From positions 124,001-188,000 of the forward strand of contig NZ_FNVU01000017.1 of NCBI RefSeq assembly GCF_900107965.1: DNA of 64,000 bases. The letters run 5' to 3'. The first letter of the stretch is position 1. Each line of letters starts with the position of its first letter. This DNA is from Actinacidiphila yanglinensis (lineage in GTDB: Bacteria > Actinomycetota > Actinomycetes > Streptomycetales > Streptomycetaceae). A model generated the notes under the pieces. It saw only the letters and a list, made by a program, of their open reading frames with translations, was not told the DNA's origin and made no database searches. Shown here one piece after another: positions 33,759 to 46,614 of this stretch. The position numbers were made by a program, and so were the translations under genes.

Positions 33759-35270
33759 ATGCAGCGCAGCAGCACACCGACGGACGCAGCACGGCGGGGG
33801 CGGCAGGCCCGTGGCGGGCGGGGCATACCCGGCGAGCGCGCGATGCTCACCGCGATGGGCGTCGACGCGGTCGGCTCCGGGATGTACGTCCCCTTCAGCC
33901 TGGTCTTCTTCCACCACATCACCGGGCTGTCGTTCACCGTGGTCGGCGCGGTCCTCACGGCGGTCGGGCTGGTGGGGATGGCCGCGCTGCCGCTCGCCGG
34001 CACCGCCGTCGACCGCTACGGCGCCCGCCGGGTCCAGCTCCTCCTCTACGGCGTGCGCGGCACCGGCTTCGCGCTCTACCCGTTCGCGACCACGCTGCCC
34101 GCCTTCGCCGCCGTCGCCCTCTTCACCGCGTTCGGCGACCGCGCGTTCCCCGCGGTGCAACAGTCGTGGATCGGCGAGGTGGCCGCCGGCGTCGACCGGG
34201 ACCGGCTCCAGGCCGCCTCGCGCGCGCTGCGCAACGGCGGGCTCGGCGCGGGCGCGCTGCTCGCCTCACTGGCCATCTCGCTGGCGGGCGGCAGCGGCTT
34301 CACGATCGCCGCGTGGCTGAACGCGGCGAGTTTCGGGCTGGCCGCGCTCCTCGTACGGGGGATCCGACCGGCGGGTGCGGTGAACGGGTCGGCGACGGGC
34401 GCCGGGAAGTCGGCGTCCGGGCAGGCGCAGGGCGGGCAGGCGCAGAGCGGGCGGGCGCCGGGCGGGGTCGCGGGCCGGAGCGCGGCGCGCGGGTGCCGCG
34501 GCGCTGCCCAGCAGGCGGCAAGCGGCTACCGGACGGTGCTGCGCGACCGGGCCTTCCTCGGCCTGACCGGCGCCAACCTGCTGACCGCGCTGGGGTATTC
34601 GGCACTGCCGGTGATGTTCCCGCTCTTCATCGTCGGGCGGCTGGGACTGCCGCAGGCGCTGACCGGGGCGGCGTTCACGCTGAACACGGTGCTGTGCGCG
34701 GTGGGCGGGGTGGCGGTGGCCGGGATCGTACGGCGCCGCGGTGCCCGGCGGACCCGGGCGGCGGCGCTGGGCGCGGTGCTCTTCGCGTCCGCGTTCGCCG
34801 GGCTGGCGCTGCTCGGCACGGTCCGGCCGCACGCCGGATGGGTGCTGCCGGTGGGGCTGTTCGCGCTGGTCGTCCTCTACACGCTGGGCGAGACCGTGCA
34901 CAGCCCGTCGTCCGGCACGCTCGCGGTGGCCGCCGCGCCGAGCGCCCTGCGCGGCCGCTACATGGCCACCTACCAGCTGTCCTGGTCGCTGGCGAGCACG
35001 CTCGCGCCCTCGCTCTTCACCGCGCTGAACGCCGCCGACCCGCGACTGCCGTGGCTGCTGCTGACCGGTACCGCGCTGTCGGCCGCGGCGCTGCTGGTGC
35101 GGCTGGAGAAGCGGCTCCCCGCCGACGCGGTACGGCTCACCTCCCCCGCCCCGGTGGCGGCGTCGGTCCCTTCGGCGGTGCTCACGCCGGCGCCGGCCTC
35201 CTCCGCGCAGGCGCCGGGCCCCACGGATCGCGAGGGGGCTCCCGTGGGCACGCCGGCCCGGACCGCCTGA
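33759..35270 (+). CDS. MFS transporter
   Basis: 503-aa major facilitator with about 12 membrane segments; the loop 2-3 motif is GTAVDRYGARRVQ. The central cytoplasmic loop holds a low-complexity insert (SGQAQGGQAQSGRAPGG), and the C-terminus is a long Ala/Pro tail. ATG at 33759 follows GGGGGG. The divergent MarR regulator and operators suggest an inducible drug or metabolite exporter. Confidence 0.9.
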   Translation: MQRSSTPTDAARRGRQARGGRGIPGERAMLTAMGVDAVGSGMYVPFSLVFFHHITGLSFTVVGAVLTAVGLVGMAALPLAGTAVDRYGARRVQLLLYGVRGTGFALYPFATTLPAFAAVALFTAFGDRAFPAVQQSWIGEVAAGVDRDRLQAASRALRNGGLGAGALLASLAISLAGGSGFTIAAWLNAASFGLAALLVRGIRPAGAVNGSATGAGKSASGQAQGGQAQSGRAPGGVAGRSAARGCRGAAQQAASGYRTVLRDRAFLGLTGANLLTALGYSALPVMFPLFIVGRLGLPQALTGAAFTLNTVLCAVGGVAVAGIVRRRGARRTRAAALGAVLFASAFAGLALLGTVRPHAGWVLPVGLFALVVLYTLGETVHSPSSGTLAVAAAPSALRGRYMATYQLSWSLASTLAPSLFTALNAADPRLPWLLLTGTALSAAALLVRLEKRLPADAVRLTSPAPVAASVPSAVLTPAPASSAQAPGPTDREGAPVGTPARTA

Positions 35271-35299
35271 GCGCCCCGGTCCGCGGCCCGCGCCGCGCA

Positions 35300-35365
35300 C
35301 TCCGCAACTCCGCCGGCTCCGTCAGCTCCGCCAACTCCGCCGACTCCGCAAGGTCCGCCAACTCC
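35300..35365. repeat. 9-bp tandem repeat (CTCCGCCAA type)
   Basis: About seven consecutive 9-mers of the form CTCCGNNNN (CTCCGCCGG, CTCCGTCAG, CTCCGCCAA, CTCCGCCGA, CTCCGCAAG, GTCCGCCAA) fill the gap between the MFS and DMT genes, ending just before the ribosome binding site GAGGAG at 35370. Confidence 0.75.
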
Positions 35366-35382
35366 ATGCGAGGAGAACGCCG

Positions 35383-36360
35383 ATGACCCGCACCGCGCAC
35401 TTCGACCACCTCGGCACCACGGCACTGACCGCGCTCGCCCCGATCTCCTGGGGGTCCACCTACCTGGTCACCACGCAGTGGCTGCCGCCGGACCGGCCGC
35501 TGTTCGCCGGGCTGATGCGGGCGCTGCCCGCGGGGCTGCTGCTGGTCGCCGCCGGAAGGAAGCTGCCGCACGGCGCGTGGTGGGGGAAGGCGTTCGTGCT
35601 GGGCGCGCTGAACATCGGTGCGTTCTTCCCGCTGCTGTTCCTCGCGGCCTACCGGCTGCCGGGCGGGGTCGCGGCCGTGGTGGGCGCGGTGGGGCCGCTG
35701 TTGGTGGCGGGCCTGTCGGCGGGGCTGCTGCGGGAACGGCCCGGCCGGCGGGCGGTCGCGGCCGCGCTGCTCGGCGCGTTCGGGGTGAGCCTGGTGGTCC
35801 TGGGGCCGGGCGCGGGTCTGGACGCCACCGGGGTACTGGCCGGGCTCGGTGGGGCCGCGGCGATGGCGGCGGGGACGGTGCTCACCAAGCGCTGGGGCCG
35901 CCCCGACGGCGTGGGACCGCTGGTCCTCACCGGCTGGCAGCTCAGCGCCGGCGGCCTGCTCATCGCGCCGGTCGCCCTGCTCGTCGAGGGCCCGCCGCCC
36001 GCCCTCGACACCCCCAACGTGCTCGGCTACGGCTACCTCGCCCTGGTCAACACCGCGCTGGCGTACGCCCTGTGGTTCCGCGGCATCGCACGTATGCCGG
36101 TCACCTCGGTGAGCGTGCTGGCCTTCCTGAGCACGCTGTCGGCCGCGGTCATCGGGTGGCTCGCGCTCGGCCAGGCCCTCGGTGCGCTGCAACTGGCGGG
36201 CATGGCCGTCGCCGTGGCCGGCACCCTGCTGGGCCAGCGACCCGCCACGCGGACGGGCCGGACCGCCGGGCAGCCCAGCCGGCCGAACCCGCCGGAACCG
36301 CGCACCCGGACCGCGCCGGCCGCCCCCACCGCCCGGGTCGCCCCGCACGGCCGCGCCTGA
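35383..36360 (+). CDS. EamA/DMT family transporter
   Basis: 325-aa protein with ten predicted membrane segments in two EamA repeats, beginning with ALAPISWGSTYLVTTQWLP, the typical first motif. The C-terminus is a Pro/Arg tail. Members export amino acids or metabolites; the substrate is unknown. ATG at 35383 follows GCGAGGAG. It lies 112 bp after the MFS gene on the same strand and ends at a strong terminator. Confidence 0.92.
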   Translation: MTRTAHFDHLGTTALTALAPISWGSTYLVTTQWLPPDRPLFAGLMRALPAGLLLVAAGRKLPHGAWWGKAFVLGALNIGAFFPLLFLAAYRLPGGVAAVVGAVGPLLVAGLSAGLLRERPGRRAVAAALLGAFGVSLVVLGPGAGLDATGVLAGLGGAAAMAAGTVLTKRWGRPDGVGPLVLTGWQLSAGGLLIAPVALLVEGPPPALDTPNVLGYGYLALVNTALAYALWFRGIARMPVTSVSVLAFLSTLSAAVIGWLALGQALGALQLAGMAVAVAGTLLGQRPATRTGRTAGQPSRPNPPEPRTRTAPAAPTARVAPHGRA

Positions 36361-36388
36361 CACCGCGTCACTTCCCCGCGAACGCAGC

Positions 36389-36418
36389 GGTGCCCCGGTC
36401 CGTGAGGACCGGGGCACC
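36389..36418. terminator. Bidirectional terminator between the DMT gene and pepN copy 2
   Basis: GGTGCCCCGGTCC (36389-36401) pairs perfectly over 13 bp with 36406-36418 around the tetraloop GTGA. It lies between convergent genes. Confidence 0.9.
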
Positions 36419-36455
36419 ACTGTCGGATTGCGCCGGGCGCGAGGTGGCAGCCGCC

Positions 36456-39044
36456 TTACGAGGCGTCGGCCGCCCGCTGCGCGGCCTCGTCGGCGGCGCG
36501 CGCCTTCAGGGCCCGCTCGACGCCCGCGCGGGCCTCCACCACGAGACGGCGCAGCGCCGGCACCGGCTCCGCCGACGCCAGCCAGGCGTCGGTGGCGTCC
36601 AGGGTGTCCTGCGAGATCTGGAGGGCCGGGTAGAGGCCGACCACGACCTGCTGGGCCATCTCGTAACTGCGCGAGTCCCACACGCCCTTCACCGAGGCGA
36701 AGTACTTCTCCGTGTAGGGCGCGAGCAGTTCGCGCTGGTCGCTCTGGACGAAGCCGCCGATGACGGCCTCCTGCACCGCGTTGGGCAGCTTGTCGTCGTC
36801 CACCACCGACGCCCACACCGCGGCCTTGTTCGCCGCGTCGGGGCGGGCGGCGCGGGCCGCGGCGGCGTGCTGCTCGCCGGCGGAGGTGGGGTCGCGGACC
36901 AGCTCGGCGTCGATCGCGTCGTCGCCGGCCCGGCCGGTCGCGGCCAGCCGGGTCAGCAGCGCCCAGCGCAGATCGGTGTCGACGGCCAGGCCCTCGTAGC
37001 CGTGGCTGCCGTCGAGCAGGCCCTGGAGGATGTCGAGCTGCTCGGGGGTGCGGGCCGTGGACGCGAACGCGCGGGCCCAGGCCAGCTGGTGGTCGCTGCC
37101 GGGCGCGGCCGCCACGAGGTGGTCGAGGGTCGCCTGCGTCCAGCGGGCCACACCGGTCTCGCGCCAGGCCGGCGCGGCGTAGGCGTCCAGGGCCAGCTTG
37201 ACCTGGCGGTGCAGGGACTGCACCACGCCGATGTCGCTCTCCTTGCCGATGCCGTGCAGCACCAGCTCCAGGTAGTCGCGGGCGGGCAGCTCGCCGTCCC
37301 GGGTCATGTCCCAGGAGGAGGCCCACACCAGCGCGCGGGGCAGCGACTCGGTGAAGTCGCCGAGGTGGTCGCGGACCACGGCGAGGGACTGCTCGTCGAG
37401 CCTGATCTTGGCGTACGACAGGTCGTCGTCGTTGAGCAGCACGACGTCGGGGCGGGCCTGGCCGACCAGTTCGGGCACGTCGGTGAGCGCGCCGTCGACG
37501 TCGAGCTCGATCCGGCGGGTGCGGACCAGGACGCCGTCCTTGAGGTCGTAGGCGCCGATGGCGATGCGGTGCGGGCGCAGCACCGGCACGCCCTTGGCGC
37601 CCTGGGGCAGCTCCGGCGCCTCCTGGCGGACCGCGAAGGCGGTGACGGTGCCGTCGGCGCCGACCTCGATCTCCGGCCGCAGCACGTTGATCCCCGCGGT
37701 CTCCAGCCACGCCTTGGACCAGGACTTCAGGTCACGCCCGGAGGTCTCCTCCAGCGCGCCGAGCAGGTCGGCCAGCCGGGTGTTGCCCCACGCGTGGCGC
37801 TTGAAGTACTGCTGCACGCCGGCGAAGAACTCGTCCATGCCGACGTAGGCGACGAGCTGCTTGAGGACCGAGGCACCCTTGGCGTACGTGATGCCGTCGA
37901 AGTTGACCAGGACGTCTTCCAGGTCGTTGATCTCCGCCATGATCGGGTGGGTGGAGGGCAGCTGGTCCTGCCGGTAGGCCCAGGTCTTCATGCTGTTGGC
38001 GAAGGTGGTCCACGAGTGCGGCCACTTCGAGCCGGGGGCGTGGGCCTGGCAGGCGATGGAGGTGTAGGTGGCGAACGACTCGTTGAGCCACAGGTCGTTC
38101 CACCACTCCATGGTGACCAGGTCGCCGAACCACATGTGCGCCAGCTCGTGCAGGATCGTCTCGGCGCGCAGCTCGTAGGCCGAGTCGGTGACCTTGGAAC
38201 GGAAGACGTACTGGTCGCGGATGGTGACCGCCCCGGCGTTCTCCATCGCGCCCGCGTTGAACTCCGGGACGAAGAGCTGGTCGTACTTGGCGAACGGGTA
38301 CGGGTGGGCGAACTTCTCCTCGAACCAGTCGAAGCCCTGCCGGGTGACCGCGAAGATCTCGTCGGCGTCCAGGTGCTCCACGAGCGAGGGCCGGCAGTAG
38401 ACGCCGAGCGGCACGCTGCGGCCGCCCTCGCCCTCCCAGGTGCTGTGCACCGAGGCGTACGGACCCACGATGAGCGCCGTGACGTACGACGAGATGCGGG
38501 GGGTGGGCTCCAGGACCCACACGCCGTCGGCGGGCGGCTCGGGGGTCGGGGAGTTGGACACGACGGTCCAGCCGGCCGGCGCCTTCACGGTGAAGGCGAA
38601 GGTGGCCTTGAGGTCGGGCTGCTCGAAGCTGGCGAAGACCCGGCGCGCGTCGGGGACCTCGAACTGCGTGTACAGATATGCCTGCTTGTCGACCGGGTCG
38701 ACGAAGCGGTGCAGGCCCTCACCGGTGTTGGTGTAGGCGCAGTCGGCGACCACCCGCAGCTCGCTGGGGCCGGCCGGCAGCGCGTCGAGCGCGATCCGGG
38801 AGTCGGCGAAGACCTGTGCCGGGTCGAGCGGCGCTCCGTTGAGCACCACCTCGTGGACCTCGGGGGCGACCAGGTCGATGAAGGTCGAGCCCGCCTCCCT
38901 CGCCTCGAACCGCACGGTGGTCACCGAACGGAACGTCCCTCCGTCCTGGGCGCCGCGCAGGTCCAGCTCGATGTCGTACGCGTCCACGGCGAGCAGGCGC
39001 GCACGCTCCTGCGCCTCCACACGCGTGAGGTTCGTACCAGCCAC
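36456..39044 (-). CDS. pepN: Aminopeptidase N, M1 family (copy 2)
   Basis: 862-aa M1 zinc aminopeptidase with FNAGAMENAGAV, zinc site HELAHMWFGDLVTM and LNESFATY, and the C-terminal helical domain. Its N-terminus TNLTRVEAQERARLLAVDAY aligns with copy 1's ENLSREEARERAAILSVERY, and lengths differ by two residues, so the pair are paralogues. This one keeps the canonical NESFA third-ligand motif where copy 1 has KESFA. GTG at 39044 follows GGAGAGG; the open frame upstream is not conserved. Probably the housekeeping enzyme of the two. Confidence 0.95.
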   Translation of the reverse strand: MAGTNLTRVEAQERARLLAVDAYDIELDLRGAQDGGTFRSVTTVRFEAREAGSTFIDLVAPEVHEVVLNGAPLDPAQVFADSRIALDALPAGPSELRVVADCAYTNTGEGLHRFVDPVDKQAYLYTQFEVPDARRVFASFEQPDLKATFAFTVKAPAGWTVVSNSPTPEPPADGVWVLEPTPRISSYVTALIVGPYASVHSTWEGEGGRSVPLGVYCRPSLVEHLDADEIFAVTRQGFDWFEEKFAHPYPFAKYDQLFVPEFNAGAMENAGAVTIRDQYVFRSKVTDSAYELRAETILHELAHMWFGDLVTMEWWNDLWLNESFATYTSIACQAHAPGSKWPHSWTTFANSMKTWAYRQDQLPSTHPIMAEINDLEDVLVNFDGITYAKGASVLKQLVAYVGMDEFFAGVQQYFKRHAWGNTRLADLLGALEETSGRDLKSWSKAWLETAGINVLRPEIEVGADGTVTAFAVRQEAPELPQGAKGVPVLRPHRIAIGAYDLKDGVLVRTRRIELDVDGALTDVPELVGQARPDVVLLNDDDLSYAKIRLDEQSLAVVRDHLGDFTESLPRALVWASSWDMTRDGELPARDYLELVLHGIGKESDIGVVQSLHRQVKLALDAYAAPAWRETGVARWTQATLDHLVAAAPGSDHQLAWARAFASTARTPEQLDILQGLLDGSHGYEGLAVDTDLRWALLTRLAATGRAGDDAIDAELVRDPTSAGEQHAAAARAARPDAANKAAVWASVVDDDKLPNAVQEAVIGGFVQSDQRELLAPYTEKYFASVKGVWDSRSYEMAQQVVVGLYPALQISQDTLDATDAWLASAEPVPALRRLVVEARAGVERALKARAADEAAQRAADAS

Positions 39045-39304
39045 GACGGCCCTCTCCTTCGCTACCGAACTCGTCGACCGGACCGGATCGATCCGGATAT
39101 CGCATACCCGTGTCCCGCTCACCGGATCTTCCCCGGTGGCACGCCCATCCTTGCATGCCCCGGCGTTCACCAGCGGAGCCCCTGTGGATAACTCCCGGTA
39201 CGGTTTTCCGCCCGCCCGGGGCGGGCTCCCGGCCCTCGCCCGACCCCGTCCCGGAACCGTCCCGGCTCCCCTGCGACTCTGCCCCGGACGGGTCCTGACA
39301 CGCC

Positions 39305-40498
39305 TCAGCGGTCCGCGAAGACCGGCCGCAGCACCGCCAGCAGCCGCTCGGCGTAGTGCGCCTGGTCGCGCGCGAGGTGCGGGTACTCCCGGCGGAAGTG
39401 CTCCCAGCCCGGTCCCTCGGTGGCCTCCACGACCTGGTCGAAGGTGATCGGATGGGCGCTGTCGTGGCTCACCCGGTACGTCTCCTGGATCACCTCGTAC
39501 GGCGGCCGGTGGCGCTCGCCGAGCAGCACCGCGTCGTAGAGGTCCTTGCCCTGCGGGTGCATGTCGCAGAGGAGCCAGACCAGTTTCCAGGCGAAGGAGA
39601 CCTCGGGGCTCGCCGCCCGGAGCAGGGCGCCCGGCGAGCCGGCGGAGAGGGCGACCCGGATCCGCCGGGGCCGCTCGGGCAGTTCCTCGCCGAAGACGAA
39701 GTCGAGCTGGACCAGCCCGCCCGGCAGTTCGGGAAGTCCCGGCGACGCCGGTACCGACCAGGGCAGCACCATCCGGCGCCCCGGCACGCGATCGTAGGCC
39801 CAGATGTACTCGGAGTCCGCCCGGTCGGCCAGGATCACCGGCCCGCCGGGCCGCTCCCCCGCCACCCGCTGCGCGTCCGCCGCGATGCCGAGCAGCATCG
39901 GCTCCGTCCGCGCGTCGTCGATCCGCCAGTCGACCGGCGTCACCACGAAGTCCAGGTCGCCCGGCTCGCGCGCGTCCCGGCCGAGCCAGCCGGACAGCAG
40001 CGCGCTGCCGCGCAGCACCAGGGAGTCGGCCCACCCGCCGCGCTCGATCGCGACGAGCACGGCGTCCAGCGCGGCACGCCGGGCCGTCCGCCAGCGGTCG
40101 GCGAGAGCGGGATCCCCGAACCGCGGGTCCGAGACGCGGAAGGCCAGGGAGAAGTGGAGCAGGGCCGGGTCGAAGGCGGGTTCCGCCCGCGTCACGGGCG
40201 CTCCGCCCGCCGGACCGCCGCCGATGCCGGTGCCTGTGGCAGTGCCGGTGCCGGTGCCTTGGCCCGGGCCGAGCCGCGGAAGCCCCACCTGTCCCGGGCC
40301 GACCGCAGCGTACGCGGCCAGGAACGTACGGGGCAGCTCGGTCCCGCGCCGCCGGGCCTCCTCCGGGGGTTCGCTCCTGCTGCCCGGGCCGCCACCGGGG
40401 AACTCCTCCCACGGTTTCGTGTACCACCCGTCGTTCGCCTCGTTGCCCGCCCCGCCGTTCACTTCGTCGCCCACCCCGCCGTTCACCCCGTCGTCCAC
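39305..40498 (-). CDS. AbiEii-like nucleotidyltransferase
   Basis: 397-aa protein. Residues 1-100 are low complexity (a Gly/Asn/Asp repeat, then GTGTGTATGTG). From about 105 there is a nucleotidyltransferase fold with the motif SLVLRGSALLSGWLGRD followed by GDLDFVVTP, i.e. GSxxL and the DxD-type metal pair, and later LVQLDFVFGEEL and EVSFAWKLVWLL, as in AbiEii/AbiGii toxin-family proteins. GTG at 40498 follows AAGGAGG at 5 bp and lies inside the upstream gene, overlapping it by 16 bp, so translation is coupled. The target of nucleotide transfer is unknown. Confidence 0.75.
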   Translation of the reverse strand: MDDGVNGGVGDEVNGGAGNEANDGWYTKPWEEFPGGGPGSRSEPPEEARRRGTELPRTFLAAYAAVGPGQVGLPRLGPGQGTGTGTATGTGIGGGPAGGAPVTRAEPAFDPALLHFSLAFRVSDPRFGDPALADRWRTARRAALDAVLVAIERGGWADSLVLRGSALLSGWLGRDAREPGDLDFVVTPVDWRIDDARTEPMLLGIAADAQRVAGERPGGPVILADRADSEYIWAYDRVPGRRMVLPWSVPASPGLPELPGGLVQLDFVFGEELPERPRRIRVALSAGSPGALLRAASPEVSFAWKLVWLLCDMHPQGKDLYDAVLLGERHRPPYEVIQETYRVSHDSAHPITFDQVVEATEGPGWEHFRREYPHLARDQAHYAERLLAVLRPVFADR

Positions 40499-41193
40499 GA
40501 CGCCTCCTTGATGCCGCCATCGCCCGCCCCGCGGGCCTCCTCCGGCGCCGGGCCGGACGCCGGCGCCGCCATCCACCCGTCGTCCACCGAGAGATCGCTG
40601 TCGAGAAGGACGAACTCCCGCTCCACGGCGAGGACCTCGTCACCGTCCGCGTCGATGTCCGCGAGCAGCGCGGCCAGCCGGCCGCCGGCCGTCCACGCGC
40701 CCACCGCGTGGCAGCGCTGGGTGACGAAGCGTTCGTGCCGTCCGGTGAGCGGGTCCCGGAGCCTGCGGGCGTTCCACGACAGGTGCGCGCCGTGCGGGAC
40801 CGCCGTCGCGAGCAGCCGCTCGCGGTCGAAGTCCGCGGGCAGTGCGAGCTTCACATGGTGCTCGAAGTACGTGCCGGCGCCGGCTTCCGCGGCCGCCTCG
40901 TCCTCCTGCGGCGCCTCCGGGGCCCAGGGAACCGTCTCGGTCTTCACCCGCACCGGCCGGAACCCCGCCTCCCTGGCCCGCCGTTCCAGTGCGAAGGCGG
41001 CGTCCTGGTGCTCGCGCAGCCCGGTGCCGGATGATCCGAGGGTCAGCATCGGCTGCGACGGCATCCGGCCGCGGGCCAGCACGATGTGCGTCAGCTTGGC
41101 GGCGTTCCCGGCCGCCCAGGCGGTCAGACGGTCCAGCTCGCGGGCGTCCTGGCAGGCGACAGTGATGTGCGTTTCGTACGGATGCGTCGACAC
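40483..41193 (-). CDS. Uncharacterised two-repeat protein coupled to the nucleotidyltransferase
   Basis: 236 aa, no recognised family. Two halves look alike: THITVACQDARELDRLTAWA with HIVLARGR and PVRVKTE in the first, and HHVKLALPADFDRERLLATA with HLSWNARR and VLAVEREF in the second. This suggests an internal duplication of a ferredoxin-like unit. HITV resembles one half of an HxTx motif of 2H phosphoesterases, but the second copy has HVKL, so this is only a hint. The ribosome binding site of the downstream gene is inside its end. It may be the partner of that enzyme. Confidence 0.6.
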   Translation of the reverse strand: MSTHPYETHITVACQDARELDRLTAWAAGNAAKLTHIVLARGRMPSQPMLTLGSSGTGLREHQDAAFALERRAREAGFRPVRVKTETVPWAPEAPQEDEAAAEAGAGTYFEHHVKLALPADFDRERLLATAVPHGAHLSWNARRLRDPLTGRHERFVTQRCHAVGAWTAGGRLAALLADIDADGDEVLAVEREFVLLDSDLSVDDGWMAAPASGPAPEEARGAGDGGIKEASWTTG

Positions 41194-41263
41194 GCGTCCG
41201 ATGGTGCCAAACGGCCGGTGGGGCGTTCATCCCAATATCCGATCGGCGTTCCCCACAAGGGCG

Positions 41264-41293
41264 TTGACAGGCGTGGCGGCGAAGTGGTGGGGT
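41264..41293 (+). promoter_or_regulatory. Putative promoter of the GH84 gene
   Basis: TTGACA (41264-41269) and TGGGGT (41288-41293) are 18 bp apart. The -35 is perfect, the -10 weak. The start lies about 70 bp before the GTG. Confidence 0.4.
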
Positions 41294-41368
41294 CGCGTTT
41301 CAGCTTCGGCAGCGGCTGCGGCCAAGGCATCGGCCGCGGCCTCGGCATCGGGTGCGCTGGAGGAAGTC

Positions 41369-44935
<3,567 letters not shown>

Positions 44936-44968
44936 CCCCACCGGCCCCGTCCGCCCCGGTGCCGGACG

Positions 44969-45583
44969 TCACTGCCCGGGTGCCCCCCAGGTGAAGCCGT
45001 CCGGGTCGGTGAAGGGGGTGGCGTCGGTGGTGATCGTGAGGCCGTGCGGGCCGGTGCCCTCCGGGGGGACGCCCGCGTCCTTGGCGAGGGCCTTGCGGCC
45101 GTAGAGAGCGAGTTTGAGGGGGCTGCCCGGGGTGGCGAACTCGACGTACTTGCGGCCGAAGCTCTTCCCGACCGCGAGGCCGTGCTCGACGTAGAACGCC
45201 TTGCTCGCCAGCACGTCCTCGACCCCGAGCAGGAGCACCACCTCGTCGACCTCCCGGGTGGCCGGGCCCTTGTCCTTGCGGGCCGAGGTCGCGACCTTCC
45301 ACAGCGCGCCGTCGGGGGTGCGGACGACGCCGCCCCACCCCCACAGCGACTTCGTGACCGGCTTGACCGCCGTGGCGCCCGCGTCGAGGGCGGCGTCCAC
45401 GAGGGACTTGACGGTGGACGGCTGGGACACGACCAGGGAGAGCGTGAACCCCCGGAAACCGGTGTCGGCGGGCGGTGCCTCCCGCACGTGCACCTGGGTG
45501 TCCAGGCCGAAGGCGGAGGTGTAGAAGGTGCGCGCGGCGGTGGGATCGGCCGCGTCCAGGGTGACGGATTCGATGGAAGCCAT
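44969..45583 (-). CDS. VOC family protein with two modules
   Basis: 204-aa glyoxalase-fold protein; modules run roughly 1-105 (IESVTLDAADPTAARTFYTS) and 110-204 (VLLLGVEDVLASKAFYVE). It lacks clear metal ligands of glyoxalase I at the usual places, so the activity is open. Preceded on the same strand by the HNH gene at 208 bp. Confidence 0.85.
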   Translation of the reverse strand: MASIESVTLDAADPTAARTFYTSAFGLDTQVHVREAPPADTGFRGFTLSLVVSQPSTVKSLVDAALDAGATAVKPVTKSLWGWGGVVRTPDGALWKVATSARKDKGPATREVDEVVLLLGVEDVLASKAFYVEHGLAVGKSFGRKYVEFATPGSPLKLALYGRKALAKDAGVPPEGTGPHGLTITTDATPFTDPDGFTWGAPGQ

Positions 45584-45791
45584 ACGACGACGCTATGCGG
45601 GGTCCCTGGACCCGCGCTTCTCGAATCCTGATCGGTTCGGGACCGGAATGCGGAAAGCCCCGGGCCTGCTTCCGGGCCACCCCCGATCGGATCCCGAGCA
45701 CGCTCCCGGGCACGCCGCACCCGCGGCCGCCCCCGGGCCCGCACAGCGTGCGAGCCGGGGTCGCGGCCGCGGAAATAGCTGAGCCCGGACC

Positions 45792-46328
45792 TCAGGCTGA
45801 TATGCCGTCGATCCGGGCCAGGGCGTCATCCGCGCCGAAGGGTTGCAGATATGGCAGCCACCTCGGGTCCCGATGTCCGGTCCCGATGATCCGCCAGGCG
45901 AGCCCCGACGGCGGGGCCGGTTGATGGCGCAGCCGCCACCCGAGTTCCGCGACATGGCGGTCCGCCTTGACGTGGTTGCAGCGTCTGCACGCCGCGACCA
46001 CGTTGTCCCAGGCGTGCTGGCCGCCCCGGCTGCGCGGGATGACGTGGTCGACGCTGGTGGCGGCGGCCCCGCAGTACGCGCACTTGCCGCCGTCGCGGGC
46101 GAACAGCGCCCGACGGGTCAGTGGCACCGTGCCCCGGAAGGGGACGCGTACGAACTTGGTGAGTTTCACGACACTCGGCGCGGGCAGCGCCTGGGTCTCG
46201 CTGTGCAGGTAGGCGCCGGATTCCTCCAGGCACACGGCCTTGTTGTTGAGCACGAGGATGAGCGCGCGGCGGAGCGGTACGACGCCGAGCGGCTCGTACG
46301 ACGCGTTCAGTACCAGGACATGCGGCAC
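45792..46328 (-). CDS. HNH endonuclease
   Basis: 178 aa. The HNH core has CAYCGAAATSVDHVIPRSRGG followed by WDNVVAACRRCNHVKAD, with two CxxC pairs for zinc. The N-terminal part (VLVLNASYEPLGVVPLRRAL) is typical of the conserved actinobacterial and cyanobacterial HNH family, whose cellular role is unclear. GTG at 46328 follows a strong AAAGGAGG. Divergent from mscS. Confidence 0.92.
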   Translation of the reverse strand: MPHVLVLNASYEPLGVVPLRRALILVLNNKAVCLEESGAYLHSETQALPAPSVVKLTKFVRVPFRGTVPLTRRALFARDGGKCAYCGAAATSVDHVIPRSRGGQHAWDNVVAACRRCNHVKADRHVAELGWRLRHQPAPPSGLAWRIIGTGHRDPRWLPYLQPFGADDALARIDGISA

Positions 46329-46572
46329 GGATGCCTCCTTTGGCGCCGGCGGCGCGTGGCTCGCGCCGGGACGATCTGGCCTCAGTGTCTCCGGAATGCG
46401 GTGCACCGCGCCACCATGCCCGGGTAACGGACCGAAGGTGTTTTGGACCACACTTCTGCTCCTCCCTCTCCGTCCCTCCAGGGCGGCAACACCGCACCAC
46501 CCTCCATACATCCCCCGCTCAGGGGGCCTTCGCTCCTCTGAACGTGCAACGAGACGGCATCGTTCGCCCGGC

Positions 46573-46578
46573 TAGATT
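46573..46578 (+). promoter_or_regulatory. -10 box of the mechanosensitive channel gene
   Basis: TAGATT lies about 36 bp before the GTG at 46615, which has GACGGAGG upstream. The -35 is not clear. Confidence 0.4.
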
Positions 46579-46614
46579 GGGAGCCTTCAGTACCCCCGAC
46601 GGAGGTTCCCGTAC

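Noticed and set aside
36456..40643. Fusion of aminopeptidase N copy 2 with upstream sequence (1395 codons)
   Set aside because: The extra 530 codons are a shadow of the nucleotidyltransferase gene; a good ribosome binding site and GTG at 39044 mark the true start.
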